Assembly: GCA_030831945.1 (NCBI GenBank)
Contig: JAURKC010000008.1
Span: 1-64,000, forward strand
Direction: 5' to 3'
Source of the DNA: Ferruginibacter sp.
GTDB lineage: Bacteria; Bacteroidota; Bacteroidia; Chitinophagales; Chitinophagaceae
DNA: 64,000 bases
Part shown: positions 1-9,224 of the stretch, in pieces
Layout: each line of letters opens with the position of its first letter
Position numbering within the stretch: the first letter of the stretch is position 1
Program-made: the position numbers and the translations under genes
The notes under the pieces: generated by a model
Seen by the model: only the letters and a program-made list of their open reading frames with translations
The model's database searches: none
Told to the model about the DNA's origin: nothing

Positions 1-42
1 CAACTTTTGTGCTTCACCCCATTTGCGTCTAATAGTGCTCAT
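1..42 (-). CDS. 5' end of a gene running off the left edge
   Basis: An ATG on the minus strand at 42-40 opens a frame that stays open to the window edge and gives 14 residues beginning MSTIRRKWGEAQKL. The basic, Arg/Lys-rich start is reminiscent of the first residues of small HTH OrfA proteins of IS3-type elements, and the DNA just upstream resembles an IS end. Fourteen residues are far too few for a family call, so the function is unknown here. Confidence 0.35.
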   Translation of the reverse strand, partial: MSTIRRKWGEAQKL

Positions 43-119
43 ATTTTTTAAATTTAGTGACTTTTTAATAAGTCAAACTATTTCTAAAAATTTGTACAGC
101 TATTTAGGGGGCTAGGACA
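1..119 (-). mobile_element. possible terminal end of an IS3-type insertion sequence
   Basis: Read on the minus strand from 119, the DNA starts TGTCCTAGCCCCCTAAATAG, followed by an AT-rich leader of about 80 bases and then an ATG with a basic N-terminus. A 5' TG, a C-run a few bases in, and an OrfA-like start at this distance are the usual layout of IS3-family left ends. The other end and any target duplication lie outside the window, so this is a suggestion only. Confidence 0.28.
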
Positions 120-275
120 GAATTTAGTAATAGATCCTTGTATACATTGTTTTTTAATTTTCAACAAAGTATAGGATCCATTACAAAAACACCCATTAAG
201 ACTAACATCAATTCTTTTCAATTGGGTATAATCATTAAAGCAAAAAATTTATTATAAAATAAAAAGTTTAAAATA

Positions 276-713
276 ATGAGCAATAGTTTTTATAAAAATC
301 TATCTATCCTTTTAATATTGACTGTGTTTTTATTTGGTTTTAATTCTTGTAGTAAGGATAAGGATGAAGCACAGACTAACTTAAGTTATCGAATGCTAAG
401 TGATAAGACTTGGTTTTTAGACTATGTTGAAACAATTAATGGTTCTAGTGTTAAGACAAGAAGCTACTTAGGTCAAACAACTTATTTTATTAATTTTTTA
501 AAGGACAATACCACACTCGATTCAGATGGAATATCTGGGACATATACTATTGATGTGGTGGATAGTAAAATTCTGATTAAAGTAAATGCCAAAACTTTTG
601 GAGGCAATGCGGTAATCTATGATTATGAAGTTCATTCTTTGGGTGCCAAGGTATTGGTGATGTCAAATTTTAGTAATGGCATCGTTAATAAATATTATTA
701 TAGTTCCAAATAA
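276..713 (+). CDS. small secreted lipoprotein, lipocalin-like fold possible
   Basis: The 145-residue product has an N-terminal hydrophobic segment (about residues 9-23) ending in a lipobox, FNSC, with the Cys at residue 25 followed by SKDKDE. This acid-rich tail after the Cys is typical of Bacteroidota lipoproteins sent to the outer membrane. The mature part (TWFLDYVET..., then alternating beta-strand-like stretches) resembles the short lipocalin-like lipoproteins common in this phylum, but I see no diagnostic motif. It lies 3 bases upstream of the T9SS-tailed gene and may be co-transcribed with it. Function unknown. Confidence 0.7.
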   Translation: MSNSFYKNLSILLILTVFLFGFNSCSKDKDEAQTNLSYRMLSDKTWFLDYVETINGSSVKTRSYLGQTTYFINFLKDNTTLDSDGISGTYTIDVVDSKILIKVNAKTFGGNAVIYDYEVHSLGAKVLVMSNFSNGIVNKYYYSSK

Positions 714-716
714 TAA

Positions 717-1238
717 ATGATAAAAAATAAGTTGATGAGATTTAGGATTTTACTTTTCATATTGATGATAACTTGTTTCACGCAAGTAAATGCACAGCGT
801 CCAATTTTTATGATGAGTAGTATTAAAAGTGTGAATGGATTATCAAGTAATGTTTCTGCAATTAATTTTAAAGGTGTAGGAGCTTGCTTGGATGTTCGAA
901 ATGGCGTAGCCGTGTTAAAGGGAGAGAGAAATAAAGGCGAGTTTACTATTAATTGCAAAGTGACGATGAGCCGCAACAGTTTAGGGATAAAATTATACCC
1001 CAATCCAGTTACAAATGCTGCCAACATAAAATTTGTAAATACACCGCCTTTAACGGAGGTATTTAATTTAACTATTTGGAATGCCCAAGGGGTAATAATT
1101 AGTACTAAAAAAGAAACTGGTTATAATTTATTTCATGGTTTACCGATGGATTTAAGTGGACTAACCACCGGTAGTTATATTTTAAAAATAGAGTCAAGCA
1201 GTTTTGTTGACGCGGTCAAATTTATAAAAGCAAATTAA
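717..1238 (+). CDS. small secreted protein with type IX secretion C-terminal domain
   Basis: The 173-residue product has an N-terminal signal peptide (cleavage likely after VNAQ, about residue 26). From about residue 92 it carries a Por-secretion-system sorting domain (TIGR04183 type): LYPNPVTNAANIKF, then LTIWNAQG, LSGLTTGSYILKI and a terminal VDAVKFIKAN. Such tails direct export through the T9SS and attachment to the cell surface. The stretch before the tail is only about 65 residues and shows no known domain, so the protein is little more than a short cargo on a sorting signal. It lies 22 bases upstream of the giant fibre gene and could share its transcript. It is the only obvious T9SS-tailed protein in the fibre cluster. 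Confidence 0.75.
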   Translation: MIKNKLMRFRILLFILMITCFTQVNAQRPIFMMSSIKSVNGLSSNVSAINFKGVGACLDVRNGVAVLKGERNKGEFTINCKVTMSRNSLGIKLYPNPVTNAANIKFVNTPPLTEVFNLTIWNAQGVIISTKKETGYNLFHGLPMDLSGLTTGSYILKIESSSFVDAVKFIKAN

Positions 1239-1260
1239 AAATAGTAAGGATAAAATTTTT

Positions 1261-4200
1261 ATGAAAAATCAATCTTATTTCAAAAAGCTCTTCTTTGTAT
1301 TAGGTGTGTTGGCGCTTGTAGTGTCAAGTCAATCATCTATGGCTCAGGTAACTGGCAAGGGTATTTCATTCCAAGCAGTTGCCAGAGATGGTTTTTCTAA
1401 TCCCGCAAAGGACAGAAATATTGTGGTAGAAACTAGTATCATACAATCTGATTCAACAGGTATAGTATTGTTAACAGAGCGTTTTACTACTACTACAGAT
1501 GCTTCGGGTGTATTTGGTTTAAGTATAGGTGAAGGAACAAGGATAGGGGGTGCTGCAGCCAATTACAATGCGATTGATTGGTCAAAGGGTCCTTTCTTTT
1601 TAAATTTAAAAGTTGCAATTGCTCCATTGGTAAACCCCTCTAATTGGGATTTTAGCAAAGACTTAGTTAATGTAGGAACTAGTCCATTTGGTGCAGTTCC
1701 TTATGCTTTATTTGCGGAATCGGTTAAAGGTTTTGATATAAAATTAAATATATCTGATACAGCAAAAATGTTATTGCCTTATGCTAAGGTGGCTAATTTA
1801 AATAGTTTGGTAACTAACAAAGTAAATATTGCAGATAGTATTACCGGTTATGTTACCCCTGCTCAGTTAAATGCAAAAACATTCGATCAAACACCGATAT
1901 TAAATTCAATAGCGGCTAAATTAAATATTGCAGATAGTATTGTAAAATATGTTACCCCTGCTCAGTTGAATGCTAAGACCTTTGATAGTACGGCCATTTA
2001 TAATCAGTTGGCATTAAAAGCAAATTCTACTAATGTAAACACATCGTTGGCAACTAAATTAAATATTGCAGATAGTATTGTAAAATATGTTACCCCTGCT
2101 CAACTAGCTGCAAAAACATTTGATAGTACTACTATTTATAATCAATTGGCCACAAAGGCAAAAGCTACAGAAGTTACTACCGCATTGGCATTAAAAGAAA
2201 ATGTAAATGAAAAAACAATCAATCTTACCAATGACGGAAGTTCAGATGTAAAATATCCATCCGCTAAAGCAGTTAAAACTTATGTAGATGCTTCGATTAT
2301 TGCAAATACCACTCCATTAACTTTTACTGCTCCTTTATCAAAATCAGGATTTACGGTGAGTATTCCGCAAGCGAATGGTTCTAACAATGGTTATTTAAAT
2401 TCAGGAGATTGGACCTCATTTAATAATAAAATTGATGCTACCCAAAAGGCCGCTAACAATGGTGTAGCAACCTTAGGCAATGATGGAAAAATTCCTTCCA
2501 ACCAAATACCCTCTATCTCTTTTCAGAGTGCAGTGGTAGTAAATAGTCAAGCAAATATGTTGGCATTGTCTAGTGCTGTAGTGGGAAGTATTGCTATAAG
2601 AACAGACAATAATAAAAACTATGTACTAAGTTCATTGCCTGCTAGTACGTTGGTCAACTGGATTGAGTTGGCAACACCGAGCTCAGTAGCTAGTATCAAT
2701 GGTTTTGCAGGACCTAATGTAACCATCACAAGCAATGATGTTAGTGAAGGATCCACGAATAAATATTATACGGATGCTAGAGCAAGAGGAGCATTAAGTG
2801 CAACGGCTCCGTTGGTATTTAATAATGGAACAGGTGCTTTTTCTATTCCATCAGCCAGTGCTACTGCAGATGGTTTTTTAAGTGCAACGGATTGGAATAT
2901 ATTTAAGAACAAACAAAATACTTTAACGGCAGGCACGGATTATGTAACACCTTCGGGAAGCATTACAGGAAATGCAGGTAATGTTACTGGAGTGGTTTCA
3001 GTTGTGAATGGAGGTACTGGAACTACTACTGCTATTGGTGCATTGGTAAATTTAGGTGCAGAAGCAATTTCTAACAAAAGTACTGCAACAGATTTAGGCA
3101 ATACCAATCCGAGTGATATTTTATATCCTTCCCAAAAAGCGATTAAAACTTATGTGGATCAGCAGAGTGCGAATGCTGGTGTGGCAGATGGAAGTATTTC
3201 CAACGCTAAATTAGGTGGAAGTATTACCGAGGATAAATTAGTCGGAAATATTCCTAATAGTAAATTAGCGAATAGTTCGGTTACTATTGGTACAACCAAT
3301 ATTGCATTAGGGGCTACTTCAACAACGCTTGCTGGATTAACATCTGTAACTTCTACAGGATTTACAGGAAACCTAACAGGTAACGTTACAGGAAATGTAA
3401 CGGGAAATGTAACGGGTAATGTAACAGGAAATTTATCAGGTAATGCTACTACCGCAACCACTGCTGGTAATATTACTGCTACCACCAACAATACATTGAC
3501 CTCGCTTCCAAATTTAAATACGGTCGGTACCATTACTACTGGTGTATGGAGTGGAACTACCATTGCCATTGCAAATGGTGGAACGGGTGCAACCACCGCT
3601 GCGGGTGCAAGAACTAATTTAGGTTTAGTAATTGGTACTGATGTGATGGCTGCCACTGCAAGTACTACTTTAACCGGTGATGTAACTGGATCGGGTAATG
3701 GAAGTTTTGCCACCACCGTAAATAGTGTAGGTGGAATTACTGCTGCAACTATTGCAGGATTACCTACATCTGTAAATGCAAATACGGCAAGCATTACTGC
3801 AAATACCAATAGTATTTCAACTTTGAATACCAATGTATCTGCCAACACAGCAAGTATCACTGCAGAAATAACAAGAGCTACGAATGCAGAAAATGCTTTG
3901 AATACAAGGATTACAGCAAATACGGCAAGCGTTACGGCAAATACCAATAGTATTTCAACTTTAAATACCAATGTATCTGCTAATACAGCAAGTATTACTG
4001 CAGAAATAACAAGGGCTACGAATGCAGAAAATGCTTTAGATACAAGGGTTACAGCAAATACGGCAAGCGTTACTGCAAATACCAATAGTATTACAACTTT
4101 AAATACCAATGTGTCTGCTAATACAGCAAGTATTACTGCAGAAATAACAAGGGCTACGAATGCAGAAAATGCTTTAGACACAAGGGTTACAGCAAATACG

Positions 4201-7200
4201 GCAAGCGTTACTGCAAATACGAATAGTATTACAACTTTGAATACCAATGTATCTGCTAATACAGCAAGTATTACTCAGAATATAGCTGATATATTATTAA
4301 AGGCGCCTATTGCTTCTCCTGCTTTTACTGGAACACCTACTGCACCAACGCCAGCAACAACTGACAACTCAACACAATTGGCAACCACCGCTTATGTGAA
4401 ATCATCTATCACTGCTGCAAATGCTGGTTTAAGTTCTATAGGAAATATTTCATCGACTTCAAATGCGAAAGGTGCAACGATAAGTGGAACTACAGAATTA
4501 ATATTAACACCTGCCGATGCTAGTAACGGGGGTATTGTTTCAACAGGTGTTCAAACTTTTGCAGGAGCGAAAACATTTAGTAGTGATGTTACGGCTACTA
4601 ATTTTTTAGGTAATGCAACAACAGCAACGACTGCAGGTAATATCACCGCAACAGCTAATACTACTTTAACTTCATTAGCGAATTTGAATACAGTGGGAAC
4701 CATCACTTCAGGTACATGGAGTGCAACAGTAATTGGAAGCAATGTAGGAGGTGCAGGAACAGTTAATGGATTAATGAAAGCAAATGGAACAGGAGTGGTA
4801 AGTGCAGCAGTTGCTGGAACGGATTATCAATCACCTTTAACTGCGGGTTCTGGTATAACTATTGCTTCAGGAACTATTTCTGCAACAGGATTAACGACAA
4901 GTAATTTAGCTAGTAATGCTGCCATTACAAATGCACAGTTAGCAAATAATTCTACTGTACTAGGATCAACTACCATGACATTGGGCGGAACGGTTACCTC
5001 AGTAACTGGATTAACTTCATTAACCTCAACTACTTTAATAGGAACACTTTCAGGAACGGCAGCCGCCTTAACAACAGGAAGAACTATCTCAACCACAGGG
5101 GATCTAACTTATACAAGTGGGAGCTTTGATGGAACTGCAAATGTAACAGGTTCTGCTACTTTAACCAATACTGCAGTCACTGCAGGTTCTTATGGATCTT
5201 CTACTGCAATTCCAACATTTACTGTGGATGCAAAAGGTAGATTAACTGCTGCTAGTACTGTAGGTATTACGGCAGGTGTTAATTCTTTAAATTATACCTC
5301 TACCACAACTTATGCAGCAGGTGGAACGATTAGCGGAACATCTTTAACATTAGCAGCAGCGGATGCAACGAACCCAGGATTAATTTCTACAGGTGCACAA
5401 ACAATCGCTGGTGCGAAAACTTTCAGTAATGATATTACAGCACCTAATTTTTTAGGTAATGCAACAACATCGACGACTGCAGGAAATATTACAGCAACCT
5501 CCAATACAACATTAACATCCTTGACAAATTTAAATACGGTTGGTACGATTACAAGTGGGGTTTGGAGTGGAACTGCAATTGCTAATAATAAATTAGTAAA
5601 TAGCTCCACTGTATTAGGATCAACTACCATGACATTGGGTGAAACAGTTACTTCAGTTACGGGTTTAACTTCATTAACCTCCACTACTTTAATAGGAACA
5701 CTTTCTGGTACTGCAACCGCCTTAACAACCGGAAGAACTATTTCTACCACAGGAGATATAAACTATTCAAGTGGAGCATTTGATGGAACATCGAATGTAA
5801 CGGGTTCTGCTACTTTAACTAATACTGCTGTCACTGCCGGTTCTTATGGATCTTCTACAGCAATACCAACTTTTACAGTGGATGCAAAAGGTAGATTAAC
5901 TGCTGCTGGCTCTACAAGCATTACTGCAGGTGTGTCATCATTAACTTATACTTCAGCTACTTCATATGCAGCTGGTGGAACGATTAGTGGAACATCATTA
6001 ACATTAGCAGCAGCAGATGCAACGAACCCAGGATTAATTTCTACAGGTGTACAAACAATTGCAGGAGCGAAAACATTTAGTAACACTGCTACTTTTAATC
6101 CAGATATTAAAGTAAATGGATTGACTGTTGGAACTGGATTAGGTAATATTATAACTAATACAGCTTTGGGTAACCAAGCCTTATTATCCAATACAACGGG
6201 TTCATCCAATGTGGCCTTGGGATATGTAGCGTTAGTAAATAATCTGAGTGGTACTGATAACGTAGCGGTTGGTGCTGATGTATTAACAGCAAATACTTCT
6301 GGCGGAGCAAATGTCGCATTAGGTACTGCAAGTTTAAGAAAAAATATTACTGGTGGTCATAACGTATCCGTTGGATATTATGCATTATCTGAAAGTGTAT
6401 CTGGAAGTAGAAATAATGCATTTGGTTCAAGGTCTTTACGATATAATACAGGATCTGATAATAATTCATTTGGTGAACAAGCATTGTACTCAAATAGTGG
6501 TGCAGGAAACAATGCATTTGGAAATGGCGCATTGTATGCAAACACATCAGGTGATAATAACGTTGCAATTGGATACAGTGCAATGGGGCATAAGGGAACA
6601 GGAAGTAACAACGTTGCTTTAGGAAGTATGGCTGGTGAAAAAATTGCAGATGGTAGTACAAGCAATACCGCTTCTGATAATTCGGTCTTTTTAGGGTATG
6701 GCTCTTATCCTAAAGCCATTTCACAAACCAATCAAGTTGTTATTGGATATAATACAATTGGAAATGGATCTAATACAGTAACAATTGGAAATGGGAATAT
6801 AACCAAAAACTATTTTAATGGAGATCTAGCTTTAACAGGTAATATCACTTCTGGAACCTGGAGTGCATCAACTATTGAAATTGCAAACGGTGGAACTGGT
6901 GCAACTTCAGCTGCCGCTGCAAGGTCAAATTTGGGATTAGTTATTGGAACAAATGTTCAAGCACCTTTAACGGCAGGTTCTGGTATATCCATTGCTTCAG
7001 GAACAATTTCTGCAACAGGATTAACTACCAGTAACTTGGCAAGTAATGCTTCTATCACCAATGCACAACTTGCAAATAGCACCACTACATTAGGAAGTAC
7101 TACAATGATTTTAGGTGGAACGGTAACTTCTGTAACAGGTTTAACATCTGTTTCCTCTACTGGATTTACAGGAGCATTAACGGGCAATGCTACAACAGCA

Positions 7201-8961
7201 ACGACTGCTGGAAATATTACTGCGACCTCCAATGAAACATTAACTTCCCTAGCTAATTTAGCATCTGTGGGAACCATCACTACGGGTGTATGGAGTGGTA
7301 CAGCTATCAGCATTGCAAAAGGTGGAACTGGTGCAACGACAAAGGCAGCAGCATTTGATGCTTTATCTCCGATGACAACTTCTGGTGATATCATTTATGG
7401 AGGTACGAGTGGAACAGGCACAAGACTTGCAAGGGGATCTGATGGTCAAGTCTTAACATTAGCTAGTGGACTTCCTTCTTGGTCAACAGTTTCTTCAGTA
7501 ACTACTTTAGGGACATTTACAACAACTGCTTACACAAACGGAGGAAATATTAATGGGAATACACTAACCTTAAGTGCGGCAGATGGAACTACGCCAGGTT
7601 TGGTTTCTACAGTTGCTCAGACAATTGCAGGCGCTAAAACATTCAGCGCTGATATCCTTACAAATAATGATGTTAGAGTTGGTAAAGGTGTTGCTGGAAA
7701 CACCACAAATACAGTTATAGGTAAATTAGCATTGGGTGCCACTTCAACCGTTACAAATGAAAATATTTTTAATACTGCAGTTGGTATTTCAACAATGCAG
7801 AGTGCAAGTGGAATAGGTTCTTATAACACAGCTGTTGGAGCAAATTCCGCTTTTTATAACAATTCAGGTTCACATAACACCTATTTAGGCTATCAAACAG
7901 GATATAATACTACTTCTGGAACGAATAACGTTGCCATTGGATCAAGGGCATTATATGGATCAACAACTGGCAATTATTTAACAGGTGCAGGGAACAATGC
8001 TATTGGTTTTGAAGCCATGAAAAATATCTCTACAACGGCAGCAGATAATATTGCTCTTGGGCTTTCAGCTGGTACAAATTTAACAACTGGAACCAAAAAT
8101 ATTTTTATTGGATCATTGGCTGGAAGTAAAATTTCCACTGGTTCCTCGGCTAATACTACAGGCTTAAATAGTGTTTTAATTGGATATGATGTTAGACCAC
8201 TTGCAAATACGGATGATAATGAAATTGTTATTTCTGGTTATAATGGTTCTGCAGGGACTGTAGGACTTGGATCAAATACCACATTAATTGGTTCTTCTAC
8301 TACAACCAATGCAAGAATTATGGGAGAATTAAACTTGCCAAGCACAACTGCATCAAGTTCAACAACTAGCGGAGCTTTGACTGTTGGTGGCGGAGCGGGT
8401 ATTGTGGGTAATCTTAATATTGGTGGAACACTAGGTGTTACAGGAGCTACTACTTTAACAGGAGCAGCTACAATAAGTAATACATCTGCATCGTCAAGTA
8501 CAACTTCAGGTGCATTAGTAGTAAGAGGGGGAGCAGGTATTGCGGGTAATGTTTATATTGGAGGAACTTTAAGTATCGCGGGAGGAACACCAGCAGCAGG
8601 AAAAGTTTTAACTTCTGATGCGAGCGGTAATGCCAATTGGCAAAATAGTGGTGGATCTATCACCACATTGAGTGCAACTGGAACGGCTACATCAACTGCC
8701 TCTTACATCATATTTACTGGTTCTACAGCTTCTCAAACTGTCACTATACCTAGTGCGGTTACATTAGGAGCAGGTAGGGAGTTGACCATTAAAAATGTAG
8801 CGAGTGTTTCTGTTAGTATTGCAAGTGCAGGTGGATTTTTGATTCATGATAATTCAACCCTGACTTCCACCACTGCTGCATTGGGTATTGAACCTTCCAA
8901 TAACTGGATGAAATTAGTCTCTGACGGAACCAACTGGTATATATTCAGAGCATTATTCTAA
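1261..8961 (+). CDS. giant secreted fibre/adhesin, phage-tail-fibre and YadA-head-like mosaic (2566 aa)
   Basis: A signal peptide (residues 1-29, cleaved near SMAQ) is followed by a Bacteroidota fibre N-terminal domain (ISFQAVARDG...). Next come repeats built on NIADSIVKYVTPAQLNAKTF and tail-fibre spacers (YPSAKAVKTYVD). Residues 839-1005 are 46-residue coiled-coil repeats. A phage tail-fibre linker follows near 1019-1046 (SPAFTGTPTAP...QLATTAYV). Many NLTGNVTGN/TTAGNITAT/GVWSGT units lead to two YadA-head-like blocks (about 1630-1856 and 2143-2343; NNAFG, NVALG, NVAIG). The C-terminal module ends in SDGTNWYIFRALF, like phage receptor-binding tips. No T9SS tail, autotransporter barrel or S74 domain is seen. 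Such modules normally form beta-helical or coiled-coil homotrimers, so a cell-surface trimeric fibre for adhesion is the likely role (inference). Confidence 0.85.
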   Translation: MKNQSYFKKLFFVLGVLALVVSSQSSMAQVTGKGISFQAVARDGFSNPAKDRNIVVETSIIQSDSTGIVLLTERFTTTTDASGVFGLSIGEGTRIGGAAANYNAIDWSKGPFFLNLKVAIAPLVNPSNWDFSKDLVNVGTSPFGAVPYALFAESVKGFDIKLNISDTAKMLLPYAKVANLNSLVTNKVNIADSITGYVTPAQLNAKTFDQTPILNSIAAKLNIADSIVKYVTPAQLNAKTFDSTAIYNQLALKANSTNVNTSLATKLNIADSIVKYVTPAQLAAKTFDSTTIYNQLATKAKATEVTTALALKENVNEKTINLTNDGSSDVKYPSAKAVKTYVDASIIANTTPLTFTAPLSKSGFTVSIPQANGSNNGYLNSGDWTSFNNKIDATQKAANNGVATLGNDGKIPSNQIPSISFQSAVVVNSQANMLALSSAVVGSIAIRTDNNKNYVLSSLPASTLVNWIELATPSSVASINGFAGPNVTITSNDVSEGSTNKYYTDARARGALSATAPLVFNNGTGAFSIPSASATADGFLSATDWNIFKNKQNTLTAGTDYVTPSGSITGNAGNVTGVVSVVNGGTGTTTAIGALVNLGAEAISNKSTATDLGNTNPSDILYPSQKAIKTYVDQQSANAGVADGSISNAKLGGSITEDKLVGNIPNSKLANSSVTIGTTNIALGATSTTLAGLTSVTSTGFTGNLTGNVTGNVTGNVTGNVTGNLSGNATTATTAGNITATTNNTLTSLPNLNTVGTITTGVWSGTTIAIANGGTGATTAAGARTNLGLVIGTDVMAATASTTLTGDVTGSGNGSFATTVNSVGGITAATIAGLPTSVNANTASITANTNSISTLNTNVSANTASITAEITRATNAENALNTRITANTASVTANTNSISTLNTNVSANTASITAEITRATNAENALDTRVTANTASVTANTNSITTLNTNVSANTASITAEITRATNAENALDTRVTANTASVTANTNSITTLNTNVSANTASITQNIADILLKAPIASPAFTGTPTAPTPATTDNSTQLATTAYVKSSITAANAGLSSIGNISSTSNAKGATISGTTELILTPADASNGGIVSTGVQTFAGAKTFSSDVTATNFLGNATTATTAGNITATANTTLTSLANLNTVGTITSGTWSATVIGSNVGGAGTVNGLMKANGTGVVSAAVAGTDYQSPLTAGSGITIASGTISATGLTTSNLASNAAITNAQLANNSTVLGSTTMTLGGTVTSVTGLTSLTSTTLIGTLSGTAAALTTGRTISTTGDLTYTSGSFDGTANVTGSATLTNTAVTAGSYGSSTAIPTFTVDAKGRLTAASTVGITAGVNSLNYTSTTTYAAGGTISGTSLTLAAADATNPGLISTGAQTIAGAKTFSNDITAPNFLGNATTSTTAGNITATSNTTLTSLTNLNTVGTITSGVWSGTAIANNKLVNSSTVLGSTTMTLGETVTSVTGLTSLTSTTLIGTLSGTATALTTGRTISTTGDINYSSGAFDGTSNVTGSATLTNTAVTAGSYGSSTAIPTFTVDAKGRLTAAGSTSITAGVSSLTYTSATSYAAGGTISGTSLTLAAADATNPGLISTGVQTIAGAKTFSNTATFNPDIKVNGLTVGTGLGNIITNTALGNQALLSNTTGSSNVALGYVALVNNLSGTDNVAVGADVLTANTSGGANVALGTASLRKNITGGHNVSVGYYALSESVSGSRNNAFGSRSLRYNTGSDNNSFGEQALYSNSGAGNNAFGNGALYANTSGDNNVAIGYSAMGHKGTGSNNVALGSMAGEKIADGSTSNTASDNSVFLGYGSYPKAISQTNQVVIGYNTIGNGSNTVTIGNGNITKNYFNGDLALTGNITSGTWSASTIEIANGGTGATSAAAARSNLGLVIGTNVQAPLTAGSGISIASGTISATGLTTSNLASNASITNAQLANSTTTLGSTTMILGGTVTSVTGLTSVSSTGFTGALTGNATTATTAGNITATSNETLTSLANLASVGTITTGVWSGTAISIAKGGTGATTKAAAFDALSPMTTSGDIIYGGTSGTGTRLARGSDGQVLTLASGLPSWSTVSSVTTLGTFTTTAYTNGGNINGNTLTLSAADGTTPGLVSTVAQTIAGAKTFSADILTNNDVRVGKGVAGNTTNTVIGKLALGATSTVTNENIFNTAVGISTMQSASGIGSYNTAVGANSAFYNNSGSHNTYLGYQTGYNTTSGTNNVAIGSRALYGSTTGNYLTGAGNNAIGFEAMKNISTTAADNIALGLSAGTNLTTGTKNIFIGSLAGSKISTGSSANTTGLNSVLIGYDVRPLANTDDNEIVISGYNGSAGTVGLGSNTTLIGSSTTTNARIMGELNLPSTTASSSTTSGALTVGGGAGIVGNLNIGGTLGVTGATTLTGAATISNTSASSSTTSGALVVRGGAGIAGNVYIGGTLSIAGGTPAAGKVLTSDASGNANWQNSGGSITTLSATGTATSTASYIIFTGSTASQTVTIPSAVTLGAGRELTIKNVASVSVSIASAGGFLIHDNSTLTSTTAALGIEPSNNWMKLVSDGTNWYIFRALF
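3775..4275 (+). repeat. 138-bp tandem repeats coding for trimeric coiled coil
   Basis: Near-identical units start at 3775, 3913, 4051 and 4189 (exact 138-base spacing), giving about 3.6 copies of a 46-residue unit. Each contains NTNSI(S/T)TLNTNVSANTAS and EITRATNAENAL. The later copies are the most alike. The heptad-like spacing of small hydrophobic residues fits a left-handed trimeric coiled-coil stalk. Tandem, in-frame and highly similar, the array is prone to length change by recombination. Confidence 0.9.
4951..6085 (+). repeat. 654-bp internal duplication in the giant fibre gene
   Basis: The segment beginning at 4951 (encoding STVLGSTTMTLGGTVTSV) recurs from 5605 (STVLGSTTMTLGETVTSV), a period of 654 bases or 218 residues. 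Similarity continues through SGTA, TGRTISTTGD, FTVDAKGRLTAA and ADATNPGLISTG to about 6085, where the second copy gives way to the first head block. The copies differ at scattered positions, so the duplication is not brand new. Confidence 0.85.
6146..6830 (+). repeat. first YadA-head-like repeat block
   Basis: This block has about nine short units of roughly 22-25 residues with the signature N(V/N)A(L/F/V/I)G followed by AL and an Asn/Gly turn (NVALGYVAL, NVAVGADVL, NNAFGSRSL, NVAIGYSAM, NVALGSMAG). It ends in VVIGYNTIGNGSNTVTIG. This is the left-handed parallel beta-roll pattern of YadA-type trimeric adhesin heads, also found in phage and Bacteroidota tail-fibre proteins. Confidence 0.75.
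7690..8290 (+). repeat. second YadA-head-like repeat block
   Basis: A second, more divergent set of head-type units (NTAVGISTM, NTAVGANSAF, NTYLGYQTG, NVAIGSRAL, NNAIGFEAM, NIALGLSAG, NIFIGSLAG) ends in EIVISGYNGSAG. It is separated from the first block by about 860 bases of GVWSGT/NGGTGAT linkers. Each block is preceded by the same AQTIAGAKTFS entry motif, which suggests that whole linker-head units were duplicated. Confidence 0.7.
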
Positions 8962-8999
8962 TCAAAATATTAATAAAATTTATTTAAGTATATATCACA

Positions 9000-9224
9000 A
9001 TGGAAAATTTAACCATGATCAATCCTTTTAATATTCTTTCGAAAAGAGAAAAAGAAGTATTGGATTTAATGTTGCAAGGCGTACAGGTAAAAGACATCAG
9101 CGCTTCTTTGGAATTAAAATCTAATACCATCTCCACCTTTAAAAAGAATATACTTTCTAAAACTGGTGTAAAAAATAATATTGAGTTATTTAAATTGGCT
9201 CAAGAATATAAAATTGTTAAGTAG
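9000..9224 (+). CDS. orphan LuxR/GerE-type helix-turn-helix regulator (74 aa)
   Basis: Almost the whole protein is a GerE-type HTH: LSKREKEVLDLMLQG (about residues 14-28), then VKDISASLELKSNTISTFKKNILSKTGVKN, the usual two recognition helices. No receiver or sensory domain precedes it and its length matches a stand-alone DNA-binding domain. It sits 38 bases after the giant fibre gene, and its stop overlaps the GTG start of the S74 fibre gene in TAGTG, so translational coupling is likely. Its position inside the fibre operon suggests autogenous or phase-type control of fibre genes (inference). A truncated homologue lies at 17451-17561. Confidence 0.88.
   Translation: MENLTMINPFNILSKREKEVLDLMLQGVQVKDISASLELKSNTISTFKKNILSKTGVKNNIELFKLAQEYKIVK

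Noticed and set aside
698..1027. A 109-codon minus-strand frame
   Set aside because: Antisense to the T9SS-tailed gene, which has a signal peptide and a recognised C-terminal domain; the minus-strand product has neither.
3159..4247. A 362-codon open frame on the minus strand
   Set aside because: It runs antisense to the repeat-rich part of the giant fibre gene. Its product is a low-complexity Val/Ala/Leu repeat mirroring the 138-bp units, with no start signal or independent family pattern.
3775..4275. Evenly spaced repeats that could suggest a CRISPR array
   Set aside because: The whole 138-base unit is repeated with no unique spacers, and it is in frame within a coding sequence as a coiled-coil unit.
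6347..6665. Overlapping open frames on both strands inside the first head block
   Set aside because: They result from Asn/Gly-rich codon bias in the YadA-like repeats; the products are low-complexity and have no start context.
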